The notes beneath the pieces were generated by a model. The model had not been told where the DNA came from, ran no database searches, and was given only the letters and a program-made list of their open reading frames with translations. From Ignavibacteria bacterium (lineage in GTDB: Bacteria; Bacteroidota; Ignavibacteria; Tepidaquicellales; Tepidaquicellaceae), in the NCBI GenBank assembly GCA_016719565.1, contig JADJYU010000013.1:124001-188000 (forward strand): a stretch of DNA of 64,000 nt, read 5' to 3'. Of the stretch, positions 54,212-63,100 are shown piece after piece (positions within the stretch are counted from its first letter, which is position 1; each line of letters starts with the position of its first letter). The position numbers were made by a program, and so were the translations under genes.

Positions 54212-54622
54212 ATGCTAAAAAGAATTTTTTTTATAGCTGCTTTTCTGATCATTTCTGCAGTTTCCGGAAGTTACAATCCGGCAAGTTCACAGACTCTGTA
54301 TTTCTGTGAAGATGTCGACAGCGAAGGTTATGCAATATCCGAAAGCTCTGTCTTTAACATTAGTTCAAAGGGAGGATTTCTTAAATTCCTTACGAGACTT
54401 CCTTATAATATCGGAACTAATTCAGTCAGTTATGAAATTTTCCTTGTAGATACCGAAGGAAATGAAAAATATGAATCCACTATTTATCAGGATGTGGAAA
54501 AAGGCTGGACATGGTTTTGGAAGGAAGTAACTTTCTATAATGCCGGAAGATATAATATTTATGTTTATGACGGAGACAAGAATTTTTTAACGTCTTCTCA
54601 GATAAGAATTCAATTTTATTGA
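54212..54622 (+). CDS. Small exported protein, third of three tandem paralogues
   Basis: This 136-residue protein has a signal peptide at ~1-27 (ends NPASSQ). The mature part, TLYFCEDVDSEGYAISESSV ... KEVTFYNAGRYNIYVYDGDK, repeats the pattern of the two preceding genes, closest to the first in its FYxxGxYxVxV strand. It lies 19 bases after the second paralogue, and a strong terminator follows. The three look like products of tandem duplication with one copy becoming a lipoprotein. Confidence 0.73.
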   Translation: MLKRIFFIAAFLIISAVSGSYNPASSQTLYFCEDVDSEGYAISESSVFNISSKGGFLKFLTRLPYNIGTNSVSYEIFLVDTEGNEKYESTIYQDVEKGWTWFWKEVTFYNAGRYNIYVYDGDKNFLTSSQIRIQFY

Positions 54623-54645
54623 TTTAAATAAATAATTCTTTAATT

Positions 54646-54674
54646 AAGGTTATTCCGTTGCGCGGAATAACCTT
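54646..54674 (+). terminator. Terminator after the three-paralogue cluster
   Basis: The stem AAGGTTATTCCG pairs with CGGAATAACCTT around a short loop (TTGCG region), followed by TCTTATTTTA on the plus strand. Confidence 0.8.
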
Positions 54675-54695
54675 TCTTATTTTAAATACCGTTTA

Positions 54696-56132
54696 ATGAT
54701 TGAAAAAATTAAGAGTCTTTCAAAGGATACGCTGATATACGGCGCTAATACTATTGTCGGAAGATTTCTTGGTTTTTTTCTCGTTCCTTTTTACACAAAC
54801 AAATTCCTTCCTGAAGAATACGGAATAATTACTATTATCTATTCTTACATCGCCATCTTAAATGTTTTTTTCTCCATCGGACTTGAATCAGGATTTATGA
54901 AATTTTCCTCAACGCTTGAGGTCGGTTCAAAGAAAGAAAACTTTTCGAATCCGTATTTTATCGTAATAGCAAACTCGTTTTTCCTTTCGCTGCTTATATA
55001 CATTTTCGCTCCTGAACTCACGGGCGTGTTTCAGGTGAACAGCGAATACGCATACCTGATAAGGTATTCCGCGCTGATATTATTCTTCGACACAATAGTC
55101 CTGATCCCGTTCGCATATCTGCGGCTGAAAAACAGAGCTAAGTCCTTTGCGGGAATTAAAATTGTAAACATTACACTGAATGTTGTTTTAAATGTTGTTC
55201 TGATCCTGTATTACAATTTTGGGATCGAGGCTGTTTTTATCAGTAATCTTATTTCATCCGCAGTTACTTTCCTGATGCTATTACCTGTATTAAAAGACAA
55301 CATTACATTTAAATTTAATAAAGACCTGATAAATGAACTGCTCAGGTTTTCAATACCTTATATACCTGCCGGCATAGCGGCAAACATAGTTCAGATCATT
55401 GACAGACCGATCCTGAAATATCTTACCAATGATGAGACTGTCGGAATTTATACTGCGAATTACAAACTCGGAATATTTATGATGCTTATAGTATCAATGT
55501 TTGAATTCGCATGGAGACCGTTCTTTCTTAATAATGCAAAGGAGCCGGATGCAAAAAGAATTTTCTCAAAAGTGCTTACAATATTTGTTGTTTTTTCATC
55601 GATAGTATTTTTGATTTTAACGGTGTTCATTGAAAACATTGTCAAGATGGAACTGCCGTTCGGATCATACTTAATAGGAAAGGCGTACTGGTCAGGACTT
55701 GAGATAGTGCCTGTAATACTTTTCGGATATCTGCTTTACGGAATGTATATAAACTTCATGGCGGGAATTTATATAGAAAAAAAGACAAAGTATCTTCCGC
55801 TGATCACAGGACTCGGCGCAGCGGTGAATATAATTTCGAATTTCATACTGATACCGGAATATTCATATATGGGAGCGGCAATTTCGACGCTGATAAGTTA
55901 TTTTGTTATGACAGCGGGTATTTTTATGGTGTCACAGAAATATTACCATATAAATTATGAATATAAAAAGCTAATGACCATTTTTACGATATTACTTCCT
56001 CTGACAGGAGCATACTTTTATATAAACGGTGAGTATGATCTGAGCTGGTATTTAAAAATAGTATTCCCGTTTGCGTTTGTTGTAATGATCTACTTTTCGG
56101 GGATATTGAATTTGAAAACTCTGAAAGAATAA
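54696..56132 (+). CDS. Polysaccharide flippase, Wzx/MATE-like (MVF family)
   Basis: This 478-residue membrane protein has about 12-14 hydrophobic helices. The N-terminal LIYGANTIVGRFLGFFLVPF is typical of oligosaccharide flippases, and FSIPYIPAGIAANIVQIIDR is the second-half repeat start. Wzx proteins flip undecaprenyl-linked glycan repeats across the inner membrane. It is not next to the LPS operon at 19-25 kb, so which glycan it moves is unknown. Confidence 0.87.
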   Translation: MIEKIKSLSKDTLIYGANTIVGRFLGFFLVPFYTNKFLPEEYGIITIIYSYIAILNVFFSIGLESGFMKFSSTLEVGSKKENFSNPYFIVIANSFFLSLLIYIFAPELTGVFQVNSEYAYLIRYSALILFFDTIVLIPFAYLRLKNRAKSFAGIKIVNITLNVVLNVVLILYYNFGIEAVFISNLISSAVTFLMLLPVLKDNITFKFNKDLINELLRFSIPYIPAGIAANIVQIIDRPILKYLTNDETVGIYTANYKLGIFMMLIVSMFEFAWRPFFLNNAKEPDAKRIFSKVLTIFVVFSSIVFLILTVFIENIVKMELPFGSYLIGKAYWSGLEIVPVILFGYLLYGMYINFMAGIYIEKKTKYLPLITGLGAAVNIISNFILIPEYSYMGAAISTLISYFVMTAGIFMVSQKYYHINYEYKKLMTIFTILLPLTGAYFYINGEYDLSWYLKIVFPFAFVVMIYFSGILNLKTLKE

Positions 56133-56199
56133 AACGGGAGTTTCACTGAATAATCAGATGATTCGGGATATTTATTAAAAAGATATTTCACGCAACCTA

Positions 56200-56306
56200 A
56201 AGGTTTCGGTTACGAGTGTTTACAAAGCATGATACTACTTTGCAACAATGCGGAGGTTTTTGTAAATTTATTGCAACTTAAAGTGACCGGCAAACCATTA
56301 ACCGGT
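56200..56306 (+). other. Possible structured leader upstream of the SMR gene
   Basis: TTTACAAAGCAT (56219-56230) can pair with ATGC (56248-56251) and TTTGTAAA (56259-56266), forming a bulged ~12-bp stem. A second small stem, ACCGG/CCGGT, lies at 56286-56306. The 263-base gap before the SMR gene is longer than usual here. I could not match it to any guanidine riboswitch consensus I know. Confidence 0.3.
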
Positions 56307-56395
56307 AAGAGATATAACTGGTCTTAAAATTCAACAGGATCATTTATAAACTCTAAATAAAATTAATTAAATAAAATTAAATCAAATCAAAACGA

Positions 56396-56722
56396 ATGAA
56401 CTGGATCATACTAATCACAGCAGGATTGTTTGAAGTAGCATTTGCTTTTTGTTTAGGAAAAGCGAAAGAAACTACAGGCAGCGAAATGAATTTATGGTAC
56501 GCGGGATTTTTTGTTACGCTCAGTATCAGTATGGGACTCTTAATGAAGGCGACGCAGACTTTGCCGATCGGAACAGCATACGCTGTATGGACGGGGATCG
56601 GAGCAGCAGGAACAGTCCTTGTAGGAATTCTTGTTTTTAAAGAACCTGCCACTTTTCTGCGGATATTTTTTCTTATAACTCTGATTGGTTCAATCATCGG
56701 ATTAAAATCAGTATCACATTAA
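56396..56722 (+). CDS. Small multidrug resistance (SMR) transporter, SugE/Gdx-like
   Basis: This 108-residue protein has four membrane helices. The first carries the essential Glu in LITAGLFEVAFAFCLGKAKE (Glu13). TQTLPIGTAYAVWTGIGAAG, the SMR signature in helix 3, follows, with FLITLIGSIIGLK at the end. It works as an antiparallel dimer exchanging protons for guanidinium or quaternary ammonium compounds. SugE/Gdx versus Qac type cannot be settled by eye, though the sequence looks closer to SugE. A possible structured leader lies upstream. Confidence 0.87.
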   Translation: MNWIILITAGLFEVAFAFCLGKAKETTGSEMNLWYAGFFVTLSISMGLLMKATQTLPIGTAYAVWTGIGAAGTVLVGILVFKEPATFLRIFFLITLIGSIIGLKSVSH

Positions 56723-56723
56723 A

Positions 56724-56999
56724 TTGGAAAATTCAAACGATAATAATGATAAAAACTCCGACGGAAGTTCCGTACAAGGAGATATGTCAGATGAACAACA
56801 ATTTGAATATCGAATATTCAAAGACAATATGATGCAGATATACTGGAACGGTAAGGCGGTGATGATGCTTAAAGGTTCAGCAGCCCAGGACCTTATGAAA
56901 AAACTTGAAAGAGCAGAAGGAAGGGAAGAGCAGTTAGTTCTGGCGAAGGTCACGGGAAATTTTAAAAGAGGTAATGAAAAGATTATAAAAAAGAAATGA
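56724..56999 (+). CDS. Small hydrophilic protein of unknown function
   Basis: A 91-residue frame starts at TTG 56724, two bases after the SMR stop. The first ~25 residues are Asn/Asp/Ser-rich and probably disordered. The rest, FEYRIFKDNMMQIYWNGKAV then MMLKGSAAQDLMKKLERAEG, looks like a compact domain ending in a Lys-rich tail (KRGNEKIIKKK) that may bind nucleic acid. No family recognised. A later start at an internal ATG (in GDMSDEQQ) is also possible. Confidence 0.55.
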   Translation: MENSNDNNDKNSDGSSVQGDMSDEQQFEYRIFKDNMMQIYWNGKAVMMLKGSAAQDLMKKLERAEGREEQLVLAKVTGNFKRGNEKIIKKK

Positions 57000-57082
57000 T
57001 ATTTGCTTAAATGATATTTTCATATCTACCCAATCCGGAGCCTGGGGAGGAAGATGAATCCCGTAACTCATAAGTTAATTCC

Positions 57083-57110
57083 TGCATCATTTTTTATTTA
57101 ATGCGTCTAT
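57083..57110 (+). promoter_or_regulatory. ECF-type promoter upstream of sigZ
   Basis: TGCATCA (57083-57089) and CGTCTAT (57104-57110) are separated by 14 bases, with a T-run after the first element. The same two elements with the same spacing occur at 57782-57809. CGTC is a known ECF -10 core, and a T-rich tract after the -35 is usual for ECF promoters in Bacteroidota. The site lies ~100 bases before the sigZ start, so autoregulation is likely. Confidence 0.62.
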
Positions 57111-57212
57111 AATTGTAAGACAATAAATATTAAATATTTGCGGCGCTTATTTGACCGCAGTCTGCATAATTCACATTAAAACTATTAACTTTCTTACACA
57201 GGAATTTTTAAA

Positions 57213-57778
57213 ATGGAAATAAAAAGTATTCACAGTGAGTTTCACAAAATATTGTTCAGCTTCATATCACTCCGCGTAAGAAACCGTGATGACGCTGCCG
57301 ATATTTTGCAGGAAGTATTTATAAAGATCGCCGCAAAAATAAATACACTGAGTGACAGACAAAAGCTCAAGAGCTGGATATTTGCAATCACACGGAATGC
57401 AATTATAGATCACTACCGTAAAACGCGAATAACATACGTACTGACATTACTGATAAAATTATAAATGAAATGAAGGAAGAAACTGATGAGGATTCAACCA
57501 AAGGGTTAGACAAATGCCTGAAAGGTTTCATACAAAAACTTCCCGAAGAATACCGTGATATAATTATTGACAGTGAAATAAAAGGTATAAAACAAAAAGA
57601 CCTTACGGAAAAATACAAACTGGCTTACCCGTCTGTGCGTTCACGCGTGCAGCGGGGGAGAAGCAGATTAAAGGAAATGCTTTTGAACTGCTGCAGGATT
57701 GAAGCTGACAGCAGAGGTAATATTATTGAAGCCGAATGTAAAACCAAATGCTGCGATGACTGCACCGACAGCAAATAA
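57213..57778 (+). CDS. sigZ: ECF sigma factor SigZ with Cys-rich tail, frameshifted in an A4 run
   Basis: Region 2 (FHKILFSFISLRVRNRDDAA then DILQEVFIKI) and IFAITRNAIIDHYRK are in one frame. Region 4 (LPEEYRDIIIDSEIKGIKQK, SVRSRVQRGRSRLKEML) is in another. Adding one A to the A4 at 57420-57423 joins them as HYRKNANNIRTDITDK. The corrected protein is ~188 residues. The tail after region 4 has seven Cys (LLNCCRIE..., AECKTKCCDDCTDS), as in SigZ relatives and suggestive of metal or thiol sensing without an anti-sigma factor. It is followed by a Cys-rich peptide and a methyltransferase. A matching ECF promoter precedes both it and the peptide gene. Confidence 0.82.
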
Positions 57779-57781
57779 AAC

Positions 57782-57809
57782 TGCATCATTTTTTTATCCC
57801 TCCGTCTAT
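57782..57809 (+). promoter_or_regulatory. ECF-type promoter upstream of the Cys-rich peptide gene
   Basis: TGCATCA (57782-57788), a T-run, then CGTCTAT (57803-57809) with the same 14-base spacing as at 57083-57110. The start codon of the Cys-rich peptide is 40 bases downstream. The pair defines a probable SigZ recognition sequence. Confidence 0.62.
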
Positions 57810-57848
57810 TAAAGTGAAAACAATTTATTCACTTAAAAAAAAATCAAA

Positions 57849-58061
57849 ATGAAAAACAAGAACACCGAACAATTAGTGAAAAACACCTTCACGAAATCAG
57901 AAAACACAAACACAAATTTAAATTCGGGATGCTGCGGCGGAAAACCTGCCGTCAATTCCGAAGCCTGCTGCAAACTGGATGAAGAAAGAAAAGCGGAAGG
58001 CGGGTCAGGGTGCGGCTGCAATACGCAGGACAGGAAAGATGCGAATGTATCCTGCTGTTAA
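57849..58061 (+). CDS. Small Cys-rich protein (70 residues, 8 Cys)
   Basis: No signal peptide is present. The first ~27 residues are polar and Asn/Thr/Lys-rich. The rest carries four Cys pairs: GCCGGKPA, EACCKLDEERKAEGGSG, CGCN and a terminal SCC. Such vicinal and CxC pairs suit binding of soft metals or metalloids such as arsenic, zinc or copper. It is placed between sigZ and a methyltransferase behind a SigZ-type promoter. A metal(loid)-binding role is inference. Confidence 0.72.
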   Translation: MKNKNTEQLVKNTFTKSENTNTNLNSGCCGGKPAVNSEACCKLDEERKAEGGSGCGCNTQDRKDANVSCC

Positions 58062-58109
58062 AAACATTTTAAAAAACTTTTTTAATTAAAAATTAAAACA
58101 AAATTAATA

Positions 58110-58922
58110 ATGATACAGGAAGCAATACTGGAACACAATATGAAAGCAGCCCGCACGTGGGGTTCAGGCGGAATCAACTATGACAGGATCAGTCATTCGA
58201 TCTCAGACGCAATTGAGCATTGTATAAACAGGCTCAATCCTTTACAGGGAGAAAAAATTCTGGACATAGCAACGGGAACCGGATGGGCGGCGAGACTGCT
58301 GGCGAAGCGAGATGCGATAGTAACGGGAGTTGATATAGGCGCTGAGTTAATAGAAGCGGCGGAAAAACTTTCCGGTAATTCAAAACTGATAATTGATTAT
58401 GAAGTGGGCGATGCAGAAGCGCTGTCTTTTCCTGACAGGAGTTTTGATGCAGTCGTCTCAACATTCGGAGTAATGTTTGTAAATGATCCTGAAGCCGCCG
58501 CTGCTGAAATGGCAAGAGTTATTAAGCCCGGAGGAAGAATCGGATTAACAACTTGGTCCCCTGAGGGCAGCATTTACGGGCTCTTTAAATTAATGAAACA
58601 ATATCAGCCGCCGAACGGAACTCCGCCTCCTTCACCTTTTTTGTGGGGAGCAAAGGAAAGAATACTGGAACTGCTAGATCCGGCATTTGAATTGAAATTC
58701 GAAACAGGCGTTACTTACCTGCGAGAACCCGACGGTATGGCAGCGTGGAATTTGTTTGCTGAGAGTTACGGACCGACAAAAATGCTGGCAGCGTCACTTG
58801 ATGAAAATCGAAGAAACGATCTGATGGAAGATTTTATTTCATTCCATGAAAGTTTTAAATCCGACTTAGGTGTTGCAATGCCGAGGGAGTATCTGGTAAC
58901 GATCGGGACTCGCAGGGATTAG
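58110..58922 (+). CDS. Class I SAM-dependent methyltransferase
   Basis: This 270-residue enzyme has motif I ILDIATGTGWAARLLA (residues ~49-64), motif II DIGAELIEAAEKL, and DAEALSFPDRSFDAVVSTFG with the post-motif RVIKPGGRIGLTTWS. This is the Methyltransf_11/UbiE-like layout. It has only one Cys, so it is not a standard arsenite methyltransferase (ArsM), which needs three to four conserved Cys. Substrate unknown. It is probably co-transcribed with the Cys-rich peptide from the promoter at 57782, and a strong terminator follows. Confidence 0.85.
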   Translation: MIQEAILEHNMKAARTWGSGGINYDRISHSISDAIEHCINRLNPLQGEKILDIATGTGWAARLLAKRDAIVTGVDIGAELIEAAEKLSGNSKLIIDYEVGDAEALSFPDRSFDAVVSTFGVMFVNDPEAAAAEMARVIKPGGRIGLTTWSPEGSIYGLFKLMKQYQPPNGTPPPSPFLWGAKERILELLDPAFELKFETGVTYLREPDGMAAWNLFAESYGPTKMLAASLDENRRNDLMEDFISFHESFKSDLGVAMPREYLVTIGTRRD

Positions 58923-58962
58923 TGGTATTCAAATCCTGTTAAATCTCAGGATCAATTTATAC

Positions 58963-59005
58963 AAAAAAAAGCCGCAGTGAATTCTCACTGCGGCTTTGTG
59001 TTTTT
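58963..59005 (+). terminator. Terminator after the methyltransferase gene
   Basis: The 10-bp stem GCCGCAGTGA/TCACTGCGGC at 58971-58994 with loop ATTC is flanked by AAAAAAAA and CTTTGTGTTTTT. It is a strong intrinsic terminator closing the sigZ module. Confidence 0.88.
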
Positions 59006-59063
59006 ATAAAAGCAAGTTTCTGTATCACACTGGTAAATAAATTCGTGTCTTTTAACTCTCTTC

Positions 59064-60080
59064 TGATTGGATTCCCGCCGGGAGCACGCGGGAATGACAA
59101 TCATAAAGCGCGCGCGAATGACAATCAAAAAAATTCACAACTTGAATCTTGTTGCTGATTGGATTCCCGCCAGGAGCACGCGGGAATGACAAACATATAG
59201 CGCGCGTGAATGACAAACATAAAGCGCGCGCGAATGACAATCAAAAAAATTCACAACTTGAATCTTGTTGATGATTGGATTCCCGCCGGGAGCACGCGGG
59301 AATGACAAACATATAGCGCGCGCGAATGACAAACATAAAGCGCGCGCGAATGACAAACATAAAGCGCGCGCGAATGACAATCAAAAAAATTCACAACTTG
59401 AATCTTGTTGCTGATTGGATTCCCGCCAGGAGCACGCGGGAATGACAAACATATAGCGCGCGGGAATGACATAAAGCGCGCGCGAATGACAAACAAAAAA
59501 TCACAATCACTTGAATCTTGTTGATTGGATTCCCGCCGGGAGCACGCGGGAATGACAAACATATAGCGCGCGAATGACAAACATAAAGCGCGGAATGACA
59601 ATCAAAAGCGCGCGAATGACAATCAAAAAAATTCACAACTTGAATCTTGTTGATTGGATTCCCGCCGGGAGCACGCGGGAATGACAAACATATAGCACGC
59701 GGGAATGACAAACATATAGCGCGCGCGAATGACAAACATATAGCGCGCGCGAATGGCAATCAAAAAAATTCACAACTTGAATCTTGTTGCTGATTGGATT
59801 CCCGCCGGGAGCACGCGGGAATGACAAACATATGACAAACATAAAGCGCGCGCGAATGACAAACATAAAGCGCGCGCGAATGACAATCAAAAAAATTAAC
59901 AACTTGAATCTTGTTGCTGATTGGATTCCCGCCGGGAGCATGCGGGAATGACAAACAAAAAGCGCGCGCGAATGACAATCAAAAAAATTCACAACTTGAA
60001 TCTTGTTGATGATTGGATTCCCGCCGGGAGCACGCGGGAATGACAAACATATAGCGCGCGTGAATGACAATCAAAAAATA
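59064..60080. repeat. 1 kb composite tandem repeat with nested satellites
   Basis: Nine units of ~80-140 bases. Each starts GATTGGATTCCCGCC(G/A)GG, continues AGCACGCGGGAATGACAA, then has one to four copies of a ~23-base satellite (AGCGCGCGCGAATGACAAAC plus ATA). It ends with a spacer TCAAAAAAATTCACAACTTG then AATCTTGTTG. The ATTCCCGC...GCGGGAAT core is an inverted repeat resembling dispersed bacterial repeats such as neisserial dRS3 (ATTCCC-N8-GGGAAT), but with a 13-base middle. Units differ mainly in satellite number and a few substitutions. Long frames here are translations of the repeat, not genes. Confidence 0.92.
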
Positions 60081-60114
60081 TACTAACTACTAACTATTAA
60101 CTATTAACTACTAA

Positions 60115-63100
60115 CTATTTCACCACTATCATTCTCTTTATATCCTTAAACTCTCCCGATTCGAGTCTGTAGAAGTATGCTCCGCTCGAAAGGTTAGCAG
60201 CGCTGAAGTTTATGCTGTAATTTCCTGCCGGCTTCTGTTCGTTTACAAGCGTCATTACTTCTTTTCCGAGAACGTCATAAACTCTCAGAGTTACAATACC
60301 CTGTTTTGGAATTGAGAAATTGATCTTCGTCGTCGGGTTAAAAGGATTCGGATAATTTTGTGACAGAGAATATCTGTCAGGAATTGCCGAGAAGGAGCTA
60401 TTCGGTTCAATTCCCGTAATCAGTCCGTTTACAAAATCGAGAGCGCCTTTTACGAATCTTGAAACAGGTGATCCCGGAGGACTGTCTGCTGCAGGTCTGA
60501 GAGATTCAAGATCGATACCCATTATTGCAACGTTGAATGTTGGTGAAATTCTTCCGATGGAGTTTATAGAATCCGGGAAGAGTCTGAATCTGTAAAGATT
60601 ATAGAGTTCATTCTGCGGAGCGGATAAAGATTTTTTTATAACCTCAGGCCAAACACCGGAGACACTGTCAAATGTGTTGGGGTACAGCGTCATTCCTCTT
60701 AAGCCAACTGTTCCGCTTCCCGGTCTGTCAGCCATGAACTGAAATCCGAGAGTGCTTCTTGCGAATGCAGTATCTAAGAATGTCGATCCTGTTCTGTCAA
60801 GATTGTATCCTACATCTTCTGCAAAAATTACAAGCTTTGATTTCACTGTAGAAGTACCTGCTGCGAGGTAAGATTTGATAGAATCTTTTACGACGTTTGA
60901 CATCAGTGAAGTTCCTTCGCCGAGTAGTACAACAGTCTTGTAACCTCTGAGAGAAATTGATGTAGTGCCTGTAGTATTTCCTCTCTTATTATAAAGGTCG
61001 TAAGTAGCGCTGAGAGTATTGAGATTATTTATCAGTGAGTCTCTGGAAGTTCTGCAGGCTGTAACCGTGGAATCATACATAATAAGTATATCACCGCGGG
61101 ATTGTCTTTTTACAGTAAGCGCAAAATTCTGTGAAGCTTTGAGAGAATCGTTTGCATTGTATGCCCATACAGACCATTGACCTACGGCAGAGTCACCGGG
61201 ATTTAATCCAAGTCCGCCGAGTATTCCGTCGAGAGCAAAGTTTGTAAATGACAAAGCAGAATCGTAGCCGCCTGCATTTGACGGCAGAGTGAGTACAACT
61301 GAGCTGATGGTCGGACTTCCGAATTTCCATTTATATGTAGTGCCCTGTCCTGATCTTGACCAGTTGATATTTATAGTCGAAGTATTGAACGGTGAAGTTG
61401 TAATTGTTGTACCGCTCGGAGGTGAAGATAAATTAAAAGATGTAAGTTCAGGTACACCTCTTTTAAGCGTGATCGCTCTCGGTCCGTTCGCAGCTTTGAG
61501 CGAGTCATTATTCTGATCATTTCTGAAAGCCCATACATCCCACTGACCTACGAGAGAATCTCCCTGCGCAAGTCCGATCCCTGCAAGCGCATTATCGAGC
61601 GCGCCCGCGGTAAGCGTCAGAAGATTTGATGTAGAAGGAATAGTAAGTCTTCTCGGATTTGAAGAAGGACTTCCGAATATCCATTTATAAGAAGCAGTTG
61701 ATGCTGATGTATCCCATGAAATATTTATTGGAGTATTTGAATTCGGGAATGATACAACTCTGGCGCCTGAAGGAGGCGACTGGAGATTGAAAGCGTTTAA
61801 CGGATAAGTAACAATCTGCATTGCTCCTGTCCATGCATTGTAAAATGAAGATGCGCCTGCTTTATCATCAGCCCATATTGCAACTACTTTACCAACGCTT
61901 GCTGCAATGCCAATATAATCGCCCATATAACCGCCGCCAAGACCTGAAGCGGGTTTAGGTCTGAAATGGTGATCAGCGACTTCAACGTCAGTAAAAGTAG
62001 AACCGCCGTCAATGGACCTGGAAATATAAACTGAACATGAATCACCAACTGAAGGGAAAGCTCTGTTGTCATAATATACAACGTTCACACCGCCCGCGTC
62101 ATCTACGCATACAGCGGGGAAGAACTGAACCTTACCGTTATTCAATGCATCCTGATTTACTCTGACACCTGCAGACCAGGTTACGCCGTTGTCGGTTGAT
62201 TTCCTGAGTATAACGTCAGCATCGCTTCCGGCAGGCGCCAGATTGAGCTGGCTTGTTACAACATAGATCCAGCCTCTTCTTGAGCCGTTAGTTCTATCGA
62301 TCGCAATTCTCGGGAAACCGTTAGTTCTGATGCCCCATCCGTTGAATGAAGTGGATCTGCTTCCGTTCACATCAAAAGCGTTTTCGGTAGCGGTATAAGA
62401 GACGCCGCCGTTCGTAGATTTTGCTACTCCGACATAATCTTCTGTAAAAGGAGATGAAGATACTCCGGCTGTCCATACAACAAAAACATTTCCGTCAGGA
62501 CCGACTGCAACATCGTGACCCTGCGCATTGTGTCCGGAAGGAGTTGAATTAATTATAACAGCCGGATCCCAGGTAACGCCGCTGTTTGTAGTTCTTGCAG
62601 CTCTTCCGTTAGCGGGGCTTGTGCCGAAGCTTGTCCATGCAAAATAACTGTTACCGTAAAAAGGACTCGTAGGGGAGTCATCAGTACCGGCAAGATTTTT
62701 ATCTGCGTTGGCGTCATTCACAACCTGATAAGTTGCAGACCAGGTCTGTCCGTTATCAGTGGAATAATTTGCGCCCATACCTGTAACACCGCCGAAGTTT
62801 GTAGCGCTGGAAAGGTGTGTAAAAATAATCGTATTATTTTTATCTATTGTCGGACCGGGATCGCCTCTCTGATCATTTAAGTTCGGAGCGTTGATAGAAT
62901 CAGATCCTATCCATGTAAGTCCGCCGTCAGTAGTTCTGTAAGAACCTGAATTGATGAAAGATGACCTTGAAGAATTTGAAGAACCGAAAAGAATATTCGG
63001 ATTATTCGGATTTCTTACAAGAATGACTTCTGTCTGAACAGTAGCAGTGGACGGCAATACTCTTACATTTGGAAACGTAGTAAGTACGCCGATAGGAGTA

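Noticed and set aside
56133..56395. Known guanidine riboswitch upstream of the SMR gene
   Set aside because: No paired ACGR hairpins or other guanidine-class core could be found by eye; listed only as a possible structured leader.
58110..58922. Arsenite methyltransferase (ArsM)
   Set aside because: Only one Cys is present; the conserved Cys set needed by ArsM is missing.
59052..60070. Several 60-145-codon open frames rich in CHSRALYV and SFARAICLS repeats
   Set aside because: They are direct translations of the composite tandem repeat, with no start signals or family support.
59064..60080. CRISPR array
   Set aside because: The spacers are themselves repeats, unit lengths vary, and no cas genes are present.
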